Source of the DNA: Anastatus disparis
Lineage: Eukaryota > Arthropoda > Insecta > Hymenoptera > Eupelmidae
DNA: 64,000 bases
Assembly (NCBI GenBank): GCA_017163975.1
Contig: JAFFSR010000218.1
Span: 10,605,501 to 10,669,500, forward strand
Direction of reading: 5' to 3'
Part shown: piece by piece, positions 1 to 10,400 of the stretch
Layout of the letters: each line of letters opens with the position of its first letter
Position numbering within the stretch: position 1 is the stretch's first letter
Program-made: the position numbers and the translations under genes
The notes under the pieces: model-generated
The model's database searches: none
Told to the model about the DNA's origin: nothing
The model's input: only the letters and a program-made list of their open reading frames with translations

Positions 1-377
1 CGGACTATCTATCTTTGTCTAATGTTTTTCATTTATATAAAAGCCTTCGATTGTAACAGCAACAGAAAGTAACAGCCTCCTCTAGATATATGTATAAGTA
101 AATTTTACAATAATAAAATAATTTCATTGCGTAGTTTTTGAGCATGATTTAATCTACTAACTATCGTTTATATATTCTGTCATTTTTTTTCAATTTTTTT
201 GGGTCAAATCATACTAAAAAACTACGCAATGAAATCATTTTTTTATTATTATAAAATTTACATATTATAGTAATATCTAACGGAGGCTGCTATTTTTTTA
301 CTGTTGGAATTCATAGTTTTTACGTAAATTACGAAAAATACTATTAGACAAAAACAGTTAGTCCGACTTCCTCTTAA
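1..377. mobile_element. TTAA-type MITE, left end cut by window edge
   Basis: This is a near-palindromic non-coding element upstream of the first visible NRAMP exon, so it probably sits in that gene's intron. The left arm begins CGGACTATCTATCTTTGTC at base 1 and is matched in inverted orientation by ...GACAAAAACAGTTAGTCCG at 346-365. Inside, the arms pair again (GCGTAGTTTTT near 130 with AAAAACTACGC near 220, and GCCTCC near 76 with GGAGGC near 283). The right arm continues to CTTAA at 373-377, so the inverted sequence starts TTAAGAGGAAGTCGGAC; the matching left end, with its TTAA, should lie about a dozen bases outside the window. The termini resemble the element at 55682-55934 (TTAAGAGRMRG followed by TGTCYWTGTCTAAT). 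No coding capacity was seen, so mobilisation in trans by a piggyBac-like enzyme is inferred only from the TTAA target. Confidence 0.75.
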
Positions 378-408
378 ATATAATATTATAAATCTTATTT
401 GATTGCAG

Positions 409-2592
409 TCACGAGACATCGATCGAAAAAAGCCTCAAAAAGTGCGCGAAGCAAACATGTATTATTTCACCGAAGCATCAATTGCACTGTTCATATCATT
501 TTTAATAAACGTATTTGTCATGGCTGTTTTTGCGCATGGATTATTCAATAAAACAAACGCGGAGGTGGTAAGTAATTAAAATTTAATTATTATTACTTCT
601 TAATCGTAAACGCGTGATCAACTTTGAGCTTATTAGATTCAGACGAAATTATTGTTATATTACGTTAAAAATATTTTATTTTTCATATTTGACGATTCTT
701 ATCTTGTGAAATTTATTTTCAATGTTAAATAAAGCATGGGAATAAGTAGACTGATGATATATGAAACTCGTTTATTTATAATTGATATATATATTTTTTA
801 AAATTAATATCTCCAGTTTTATTAATAATTTCAAATAACTTTAAAATCTGATGTGTCTTAAGTAGGATATTTTAAAATATGTCAAGAAACGCGATCGTAT
901 CTCGACAGAAAGTTTAGATACAAGATAGAGTCTATTGAAGGCTTCTCTCTTCTTATACGTTAAAAGGAAACGTTGAAAATTTTAATATGTAACGACTATT
1001 AATAATAATCTTATTTTTTCAAGAAGAATTCATATAAAAATACAACTAATTTTAATAAATATAATATAAACAAGTAAATATTTTAAAAAAGTATTTATTT
1101 TTTATATTATGATGATTTTATACTTTGCAAAAAAAAAGTTTCTAGATAAAAAATAAAAATTCGCTGTTAGTTGATTACGTATTCAATATAAATTTAACCA
1201 ACTAAATTATGAATTCAGTACTTATATTTTGTTCGGTAATGAATAAAAATGTATACTGTGGGTAAAGTAATGGTTCAAACATGTAATTATTTTTCCAGTA
1301 TGATATTTGTGCAGTCAATAATTTCACGGAGGGAACTGATGAGTTTTTGGTAAGTTTACAGATTTTAATAAATCAAATTAAAACAAAAAAAAACATTCCA
1401 AATAATTTGAATACTAATTTTCAATTTAGAACAATAACAAAACGTTCGATGCCGACCTTTATAAAGGTGGTATATTTCTTGGCTGTCAATATGGCTTTGT
1501 AGCTTTAATTATTTGGGCTATTGGTATATTAGCCGCGGGTCAATCATCAACCATGACCGGTACATATTCAGGACAATTTGCAATGGAAGGTTTTTTAAAT
1601 CTTCAATGGCCACGTTGGAAGCGTGTTTTACTCACACGATCAATTGCTATTGTGCCAACATTTTTAGTTGCTTTTTATAGTAATATCGAAGATTTAACCG
1701 GTATGAATGATATACTTAATGTACTTATGAGTTTGCAATTGCCTTTCGCTGCATTACCATTGATAGCATTCACGAGCAATAGTTATATTATGGGCGAATT
1801 CATGAATGGAATGTAAGTATATCATTTCTCATAAAACTTTATGGTTTTTATCAGACTAAAATAGTACATTTCGCAACGAGTGTGAAAAGGCTTTATTTAT
1901 GAAACGAGAAGTTTACGAATCGAACCAGAAACGAAGGCTCTGACGAGTTTTGTGATAAAGTCTTTATGCAGGAATTGCGAACTGTATTTTAAAGCGCGTC
2001 AGCCAAATAATCATATTAAAGTTACGATTTCTAGGTTAGAGTGATACAAATTTTTATATTAAGCAATCAATGTGTTAGTAATGTATTTATCTACCTTAAC
2101 ATTCGAATTACAAATATTATATCACTCATTAGGAAACCCTACTCTGATAAATATAATAAAAATTTTTATTTTATAAATATTAATTTATATAATCTTTTAT
2201 TACAGAATTAATAAAATACTTGCCACCATAATATCACTATTCGTGATAGGTATCAATGTATTTTTGGTAACCCAAACTCTAACAGAAGCAGTAGCCAATG
2301 GTTTATCGCACAGTACGGAAATAATAGTAGCTATTTGTATTATTGGATTTTTCTACTTATTATTTTGCGTATACCTTCTGCTTTACTTGGCCATCGCTAT
2401 GGGAGCAACATCTCTTAATGATAATTCGGTATGATTATAATAGCATATGATTTTTATTAATTTAATTAATGATTATGGTTTGTTTATATTTTTATATTTT
2501 ATTTTCAGTTTGTTAATAAATATATTACTGGTCCATCAATGAAGAACGTCGAACTAGATAATAATGGCATAGATAATAATGGATATCACTGA
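409..2592 (+). CDS. Mvl: NRAMP/Malvolio divalent metal transporter, copy 1 (3' part)
   Basis: This is the C-terminal part of a proton-coupled Mn/Fe transporter of the NRAMP (SLC11) family, a polytopic membrane protein. Visible coding exons are 409-567, 1299-1349, 1430-1812, 2206-2428 and 2509-2592 (TGA), 299 codons; all introns are GT-AG and phase 0 except the one after 1812 (phase 2). The first visible exon starts [20 protein letters not shown], which in the family follows TM6 directly. The exon at 1430 carries the consensus transport signature [14 protein letters not shown] and [20 protein letters not shown], then the TM10 stretch MSLQLPFA with the metal-site glutamine. The 1299 exon encodes an extracellular loop with an NNFT glycosylation sequon. 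N-terminal exons, including DPGN and the TM6 motif, lie left of the window. Exon lengths match copy 2 exactly (159, 51, 383, 84) apart from one codon in the 2206 exon. There are no frameshifts, so it looks functional. Confidence 0.96.
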
Positions 2593-5030
2593 ATGCTCTT
2601 CAAATCAACATCGACCAAACTATTTTTCTAAGAAATTATTTTTGTAATTTATAAGATAGTGCGTAACATAAGATTTTTGTATACTCTGTTAGTGTAATGT
2701 TTTTGTATTTAGTAATATAATTTCTACATTTTTTCAGCAAATGATACTTATAAATCGTGCATTTTTATTTCTGTAATTAATTATTTTCTGGACCCATAAA
2801 ATTTTATCCTAAGTAGCTTGATAATTAAAATAGTTTCCTTTGCAGATGAATATTTGTAAGTGGAAATTGAAATATTTATTTCAAAACTTATCATTTACTA
2901 GTTATACATATGAAATAAAAGTAGATTTTTAGTTAACATATAATTTGTAAATAATAGATGCAATATTCAATTAATGTATTCGATAAAATAACTAAACAAT
3001 TTTAAGATAAATTAATATTTGATAATTGATTAGGTTTATCTAAAAATTTCAAGATGATGGAATATAATTTTTCAACTAAACCATACCAATGAAATATAAA
3101 TTATCATTAATTATGAAAACTTATAATTAATCGTGCTACCTTAATTATTAAATGTCTAATATTAAAAACGTATAAATTATCACGTGATTATACTCTCGTG
3201 TGTTCGTAACTTCGATCAGTTGAAATATACAATCGGTATGCACTGGAACCCTCCGCGTTGCATTCGAATTATTAAATTTATAATTTAGTAACTTGATAGC
3301 CATGCCGTAGCGATTAAGCTTTGTCAGCATCCAAAATGTATAAAGAACCATTCGTAGAAAAAATTTTAATCTTTTTATTTATATTTGTTTAAAGAAAAAT
3401 AATGTTAGAGTAATCCGCTGATATGTAAATCTTCAAACGCGACTACTGAAACAGTTAAAGTAATAAAAATATTTAAAAAATTTTGAAAAAAAATTATTCA
3501 TCTCCATTATTTTTAACTCTAAAAATTTTCTATCAATTTATACATGATATCGTAAGGATAACCAAGCTGGTTAGTCATTTGTGGTTTCCCTTTTTTCAAA
3601 TATACTCCGGTAGTTTCCTGGTTTGTTCTTGGAATAATAATATCGCATGCACGCATTGACAATTTGCAATTTTGAATTCTCGCGATGCGGTTAAGTTTTC
3701 TGTTAGTTTAATTATATTTTACGATGAATTTCGAAAACTGTATTCATTCATTCTTCGATTTTTTAATATTTTTTCATTAAATCACAAAACGTGTGAATTA
3801 ATTATGTTATTCTTTTTTTTTTTATTTTTACTAATAAACATTTTCTAATAATATAACTTTTATCGATGAAATATTTATTGAGTTTACTAAAATTATGAAT
3901 GTAATTTTTTTTAATAAAGCCAATCATAACCGATTAGTTAACAGTAAAAATGAAAAAAAAAGAATCTATTTTTATACAAATAGTATTACTTCAGTCATTA
4001 TATAAGAAAAAAAAGCTCAGCACTTACACTTGATAACTTAACTTTTAAAATATGCAAAATCACGCTTGGTACTCGAATAAATTACCAAGAAATCAAAATC
4101 ATTCATTCCTTTTTGTACCGCACGTAATTCCTTTCCTTTAGACACAACAAAACAGGGTGGGAGTAGCTTGCAGATTAGCTCAGAGCATCTTTTATTTCCT
4201 GATCTCTCGACATTGTAAATATGATGTACAATAAAATGTTGTAAGTACAACTAAAGTTCATTGGCATCGTGTGGAATAGACGCACAGACACATGGACACA
4301 AAGTTGTTGCAAGGTTTATACATTGAAGAATTTTATAATTAAAGGCAGGTCTCTCTCTATAGATACATGAGTTATAGTGCACGTGGAAAAGATTATCATC
4401 TTGTGATTACTCATGTGAAGAAGATTATTTATAGATTGTTAGATTATTAACTATACGATGGATAAGACGGATATGTTGTTATTATTATTAGTAATATTTC
4501 ATGGGTTAATTCAACGTTGATTTTACGTTGTATTAAAGGTGCACGTGTGTGTGTGTGTGTGTGTGTGAGTGAATGATCGCGTGTTTTCCTTTTATTAAGT
4601 TTTTAATTGGGAAATCAAGTAAAAATTTTATTTCATCTTACAAATTGAAAAAAAAAATTGATTCGTAGTGCGTATTTTTCTATTGATTTGAATAATTGAT
4701 TCTTAAATAATCTTCCAAACAATGTCTTATTTTATCCTATTGTTTTAATTAGCATTGTTAAAAGGAACAAAAATATAAAACTTGTATTTAAATAAGTTTC
4801 AAACGTCTAAAAACTTTTTATTTTCTCACTAATTATCGATCGTCATTTTAAAATTATACAAAAATACCTAAGAATAGACTTAAAGCAAATTTAAAAAAAG
4901 AAACTCGATGCATTATCCTTGTTCCGAATTAATTTTTTTTTGTCTTCGATAAAAATTTTTAGTCAAGTAGTTTCTCCTGATAACCGTGCTATGATTCATC
5001 AGCAATTGTTTTTTGTTTTACTTCTTACAG
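2593..5030. other. NRAMP1 3' UTR and intergenic A+T-rich DNA
   Basis: The stretch begins with the 3' UTR of NRAMP copy 1; a canonical AATAAA at 2914-2919 is a candidate polyadenylation signal about 320 bases after the stop. Beyond it there is no convincing coding sequence on either strand. The short open frames near 3150-3350 and 4040-4250 have no recognisable protein signature, and a (GT)n tract sits at 4545-4567. Confidence 0.6.
4545..4567. repeat. (GT)n microsatellite
   Basis: This is an uninterrupted dinucleotide run of about 11 GT units, preceded by GCAC. It lies between the two NRAMP genes. Confidence 0.9.
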
Positions 5031-5035
5031 TCAAC

Positions 5036-5090
5036 TATAAAGATAAACGTATTGTGTTTCTGACCAGTGCTCTTTTGACTTCAGTCTCGA
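5036..5090 (+). promoter_or_regulatory. Candidate core promoter of NRAMP copy 2
   Basis: TATAAAG at 5036-5042 is followed about 30 bases later by CCAGTGC (5064-5070) and then by TTCAGTC (5080-5086), both close to the arthropod initiator TCAGT. This lies about 2.3 kb upstream of the NRAMP copy 2 start codon. The coding exon there is preceded by a good splice acceptor (pyrimidine tract ending CAG at 7400), so an upstream non-coding first exon is expected. Linking the two is inference; in A+T-rich DNA, TATA-like strings are frequent. Confidence 0.3.
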
Positions 5091-5850
5091 TGCAGCACAG
5101 ATGAAGAACACTTCGACCTGCGCGAAAAAAAAAATTATTCTCGCGTGGGGAATAACGTTGCGTCATTGATCGTTGCAGTTATAAAGTAGCCGGTAGATTT
5201 GAATTTCCGGATGATATGATTTTCAAATTGACCGTGATGTTAAAGGTTTAAGTTTATGAAGTATTCGTATATTTTCGTGTCCTTTTAGTACGAGTGTATC
5301 GTTTGGCATATCAAACTAAAATGTAATAAAATTAAAGGAGTTAAGGAAATTTAAAAAAAAATGTGATAACGTGAGTGTCCTGCCTTTGGAAGAGAAGTTG
5401 TTCATCTTTCGTTTTTGTATAAAGGAATAATTAAATGTAAGAGTGAGCATTAACATGATCATTTTATAAAGAATTAAAGTAACTAAATTTTTTTCATTTG
5501 TTCGTGCAAGTTATCACCGGCTTCTAGCTGTCACGCATCCTGTTATTCATTCTGTTTTATAACAGTTCATCATATTTTATTTGACTATAATTACACTGTC
5601 AGTTTAATAAATATAACACTATTTATTTTTATAATTTATGTATTTTTAAAAGGGTAGTAAACCATATTCTTGAACCATTGGTTAGCCATAATAAAATTGT
5701 TCAAATGAGGAAAGATAAAAATTTTATTCAAGCCTAAAACTCAATCATCCTTTTTGAATAAACTTTCCTGTTATTAAAGTAAAATATTATATTAAATAAA
5801 ATTATTAATAAGCTTTATTTTTTAAACGAATGTAATTAAATTTTTAAATG

Positions 5851-6022
5851 CCCTGTAAGAAAATAAACCATTTTTTGGCCATGTTTTACTGGTCAACGCA
5901 TGTTAAAATGGCATATATCTTGAAATTCTGGAAATTCTGTAAACAGAATTTTTAGATAAGTGTCATTTTAACATTGTTGACCAGTAAAATATGGCCAAAA
6001 AATGGTTAATTTTCTTACAGGG
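5851..6022. mobile_element. CCCTG-type palindromic MITE (172 bp)
   Basis: The ends are CCCTGTAAGAAAAT and ATTTTCTTACAGGG, perfect inverted repeats. The arms continue as a long palindrome: TTTTTTGGCCATGTTTTACT and TGGTCAAC on the left pair with GTTGACCA and AGTAAAATATGGCCAAAAAA on the right. It is the same family and almost the same length as 46947-47117, with the shared core TTAAAATGGCA...GTCATTTTAACAT. It has no coding capacity. The target duplication is not clear from one copy. Confidence 0.8.
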
Positions 6023-6279
6023 TGAGAGATGAATAAGTCGTGACAAAATTTAATCTCCATGTAGTTTAAAATTATACACCAGCAAACCCCATGGTTTAAT
6101 TAGTATCCTATGGAAAACTTTGCCACAGGTCTTTCTGCTTCAGTTATTGAAGATTTTGTGCGTTCTTAACCCTCGGGTCGCTGGACCATATCACCGAAAT
6201 CGAATAATAGAGGGCCACGTCAGTTTTCGTAAATTATCTCCACAGATATTAACGCACCGGTGTATTATAGCTATGTCTA

Positions 6280-6326
6280 TTATCAAAATAACACCGCGAC
6301 TTATCTTATCGAGATTACTGTTATCG
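6280..6326. promoter_or_regulatory. Cluster of GATA-factor-like sites
   Basis: Four TTATC cores lie within 47 bases: TTATCA at 6280, TTATCT at 6301, TTATCG at 6306 and TTATCG at 6321. On the minus strand these read TGATAA, AGATAA and CGATAA; the first two fit WGATAR. They sit in a G+C-richer island about 1.1 kb before the NRAMP copy 2 coding start. GATA factors drive midgut and blood-cell genes in insects, where NRAMP transporters act, so an enhancer role is plausible, but this is inference from short motifs. Confidence 0.25.
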
Positions 6327-7417
6327 ACCACGAGGACAAGTGTTAGTAGAGTTATAGCTTGCAAATAATATTACGTTAAAAACCACCGGCGTCCAGAAAA
6401 TCACTTGACTTATAAATTCATAATTATATCCTTCCTATAATTATTATTATTATTACTATTATTTGAGACAAAGGCTGGTTTGAAAGCTTTTTAAGTCACC
6501 GTATTTCTTTTATCACACACGCATCATTTCTGCCTGCTATTTTTAATTTCATATTAATACCTAGGCGAGTCCCAGCCTAAACTTAGAATTCAATTATTTA
6601 CCAGTCCGCTATTCCATTTCCGAATTTCCGCTGTTTCTCATAAGAACTTTGGGAATAAAACATTCAGCAAAGGGGGCTTTGTAAAAATTTTGATAACGTT
6701 CACCTTTATCCGGAAGTATAAACGTTATAAAGTAATGATAAATATTGTATTACCGCACACAGGAAATGAGATTGCAAAATAATCTTATGAATTTATAATT
6801 TATCATGATGATTAAAAAAAAGTTTAATTAATGTTATAATAATATTAAAACATTAAATACCAATAAAATCATATTAAAATGGAAGATGAACTGATCATTG
6901 TAATCCTTGTAACATTATTTTCATTGAACAAAAAGAATATCGATTTATAAATAATTTTATACCTGTATTTTTCACATACGAAGGTATAATAATAAAAATA
7001 TAGTTACTATCGAGTCCACGTACTCTTTTTCATTGTTATCATTTGTAATTTAAGATAGCGCGCGATAAGCTTAAAAAAAATCTTAATTCACCAATTTTTA
7101 GATAAAATAAATAGAACGTGATTCATTGATAAAACAATTATCGATGTGGAAGACAATTATTAAATTATAATAAATATAATTTTTAATACTTAATTTGTCT
7201 TTAACGGATTAACATCGTGATTTTCGTAGCTATGTTTTATGTATTTTAGTAAGTGATTTGATGATTTTAAATGTTTTCAAATATATCGATGAATGAAAAT
7301 GAAAATTTTTCTTAATTATTAATATCATTTTTTATAGAAATTTTTACAATTTTCTCAAACTGCAATATAAAATTAATTTTTTTTACATTTCCTTTTTCAG
7401 CATAAACTAATATTAAA

Positions 7418-10400
7418 ATGGATAACAAACGTACAAATCAGGAAGCGAAATATTTAAGGTTATTAGAAGTCAGTGATGATGAATCTGTTACGAAAGAAGA
7501 AAGTAGTGCATCTAATGAAAATCAAGAACATAACACACCTGCGGCAACAGACGCAGACATGCATAATGAAAATGTTGATAATCAACCAAGTATTTTGTCT
7601 ATGTTAAATCAAGATCGTTCTCTTATCGTAAATCAAAATGATGAGTCAAGCATTAATACAAATGAGCGTGATAATGCACCTATTATGGATACTTACTTTT
7701 CTGATGAAAGAATTCGAATTCCAGAAGTTGATAGTGTAAGTTTTAAAATGCTTTAAAATAAAGAAGATTAATTCAAATTAACTTTTTTTTATTGAAATTG
7801 AAATAATATTCTTGTTTTTTAATTGATAATTTGGATATTTGATGTGAAATATTATAGTTGAAAATAGTAATTTATTGTTTTATCTTTCTGTTCTAGAAAA
7901 AATTTAGTTTTAGGAAACTGTGGGCTTTTACAGGACCAGGCTTTTTAATGTCAATAGCATTTTTAGATCCTGGGAATGTAGAGTCTGACTTACAAGCTGG
8001 AACTATTGCAAAATATAAGGTAATGTCGATAAAAAATTTCGTCTGCCTATTTCGGCAATGTGAAGAATGATAAACCGATAAGAGATATAATAAAAATATT
8101 TATGTTTGTAATCAATAATTATCATTCTTATCATATTTACCAACATGACGTCATTTTGGAAAAGTTATAATTCATAAAAATTGAAATTCATTGAAACAAC
8201 CTACTTACAAATATAAACACGGTCAACCATGAAATAGAATCACACAAAAATTATATGTAATGTGGGTAAACATGCCACCCAAAGTAGTTCGCGTAATAGT
8301 ATTTTATTAAACATACAACTGCGCTTGCATTACCTTACTTATTTTTTTTATATTTACAGTTACTATGGGTACTTTTAAGTGCCACCATACTTGGCTTGGT
8401 CATGCAAAGATTAGCGGCGAGACTTGGCGTTGTCACAGGCTTACATTTAGCTGAAATGTGTTATAGACAATTCAACAAAACTCCAAGAATATTGTTATGG
8501 ATTATGACTGAGATTGCAATTATTGGCAGCGATATGCAGGAAGTTATTGGTACTGCTATTGCACTTTACCTATTATCGAGTAAAATGTAAGTAGTGATTA
8601 TAAATTTTGTTAGATATTTGCCGGCCAAGAAAAATAATTAAAAAACTACTTTTTCCAATGTTTATAAAATTCTTATCTTATTAAAAATTAAGAAATATTT
8701 GATACAGTACCTTTGTTCATAGAAGCTGCTTTTTAAGATACGAACTTTTTTTATTTTAAGAAGATGTCGAACTAACCGTCTTTGCTAAGAGAGCGCGGTG
8801 GCGTAATGGATAGAGCTCTTGCCTTCAACGCGGAGGGCATGGGTTCGAATCCTGGCCAGGTACCTCTAACTTTTTTTTCGAAAGAAAATAAGTGTATGTG
8901 CCATTTATATCGCGACTCTTTAAAAAAAAAATCCAACCTCATTGGGTATCGGTTGATTGTTGGTTACAAAAGTGTCTGACCATCCATCGGTAGTCAAAGT
9001 TTTCGGTATGGTGGGTCTGACAGTCCTAGCCTGATGTAATGTGTTAAACAGATGCCGGGCGGGGGACTTCCTCGACATCACCATATATAATAGGTTAATC
9101 ATATAGAGGACAATATCCTTTATATATTAATCTTTTTCTTTAAAAAAAAAAAAAAAAAAAAACCGTCTTTGCTTATTAGTGTTTGCCATCATGAACAACG
9201 GTTAGAAAAAAATCTCTTGATTGTGATTCAATAATTTGAGTATTAAATATCATGAAAATTTTTTAAATTTTATTTAACGTCGCTGTATTTATGCTATCAT
9301 TACGATGCTAATTAGCGACGGAGGCCGTCTGTGCATTTGTGAACAAAGCACATGTGACCTACGGTGGTGCCTGCATCAATCAGCCGAGAGCGGGATTCGA
9401 ACTCGAGATCCTAAAATTATGAATCCATCACTCTACCGAGTGAGCCACTGACGACATCTCAAAGACAGATAGTTCGACGTCTCCTTAAATAAATAAAAAT
9501 TTATACTCCGTCTCAAAATGTTTAATTAAACAAATACACCTAGAATCAAACAATGAATATCGGTTTAGTCTGTAAGATTACTTATTCAGTATAAACGTAG
9601 AAGATTATGTAGAGTTATTCATCAAACATAACTTACATAACCTATTATGTAATAAGAAGGAAAATAATCTTACCGAAAATTTTGTCCCGTGCATTAAAAA
9701 TTAAAATGAGTTCTATTTCAAACGAACAAAGATATTTTTAACATCATTAAACATTCTTAAAAATATGTATTCAATCATAAAGAAGCTCCTCAATGATCAT
9801 CATTATTCAATTGAACAAAGGTAAAATTATTGTCTTCATAAAGAGAACATGACTAATCCATTTATTCTTCTTCTCTTTTTTAAATAGGCTAGTAATCTAT
9901 TCTAATGATTTATATATGTATATTTGTATTGAATCGTAAATAAAATTTTTACATTTAATTTACATGATCGTATTAAAAATAAATGATTTTTTATTCATAG
10001 GCTACCCATATGGGCAGGTGTCCTTATAACCATCTTGGATACTTTTACTTTTTTGTTCTTGGATAAATACGGCTTAAGAAAATTAGAGCTGCTTTTTGGA
10101 TTCTTTATAACAGTTATGGCAGTGACATTTGGTTACGAGGTAAAGTGGACAAAAGATATGTAATAAATGAGTGTTGACAATAGAATTAATTTAATTCTTG
10201 AAATTCTTAGAAAAAACGTATTCTAGGAAATTTGATGCTTTCTTTTGTAAAAAAAATATTCTTTTTACTTTTAGTACGTTGTATCAGCACCACCACAAGG
10301 TGACATAATGAAAGGAATGTTTATTCCGTGGTGTGATAATTGCGATACGGCGGCATTGTTACAAGCAGTGGGTATTATAGGAGCAAACATACAACCGCAT

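Larger units (their letters stand above)
5091..7400. other. Probable 5' UTR intron / upstream region of NRAMP copy 2
   Basis: No coding exon is recognisable. The stretch holds a 172-bp MITE (5851-6022), a patch of higher G+C with clustered GATA-type sites (6280-6326) and otherwise A+T-rich sequence. It ends in a polypyrimidine tract and CAG (7400), which looks like the acceptor of a 5' UTR intron whose next exon carries the start codon at 7418. Confidence 0.45.

Noticed and set aside
8791..8862. tRNA-like sequence with A and B boxes
   Set aside because: It is the head of a SINE: a body, poly(A) and 13-bp target duplication follow, and I could not fold a regular acceptor stem.
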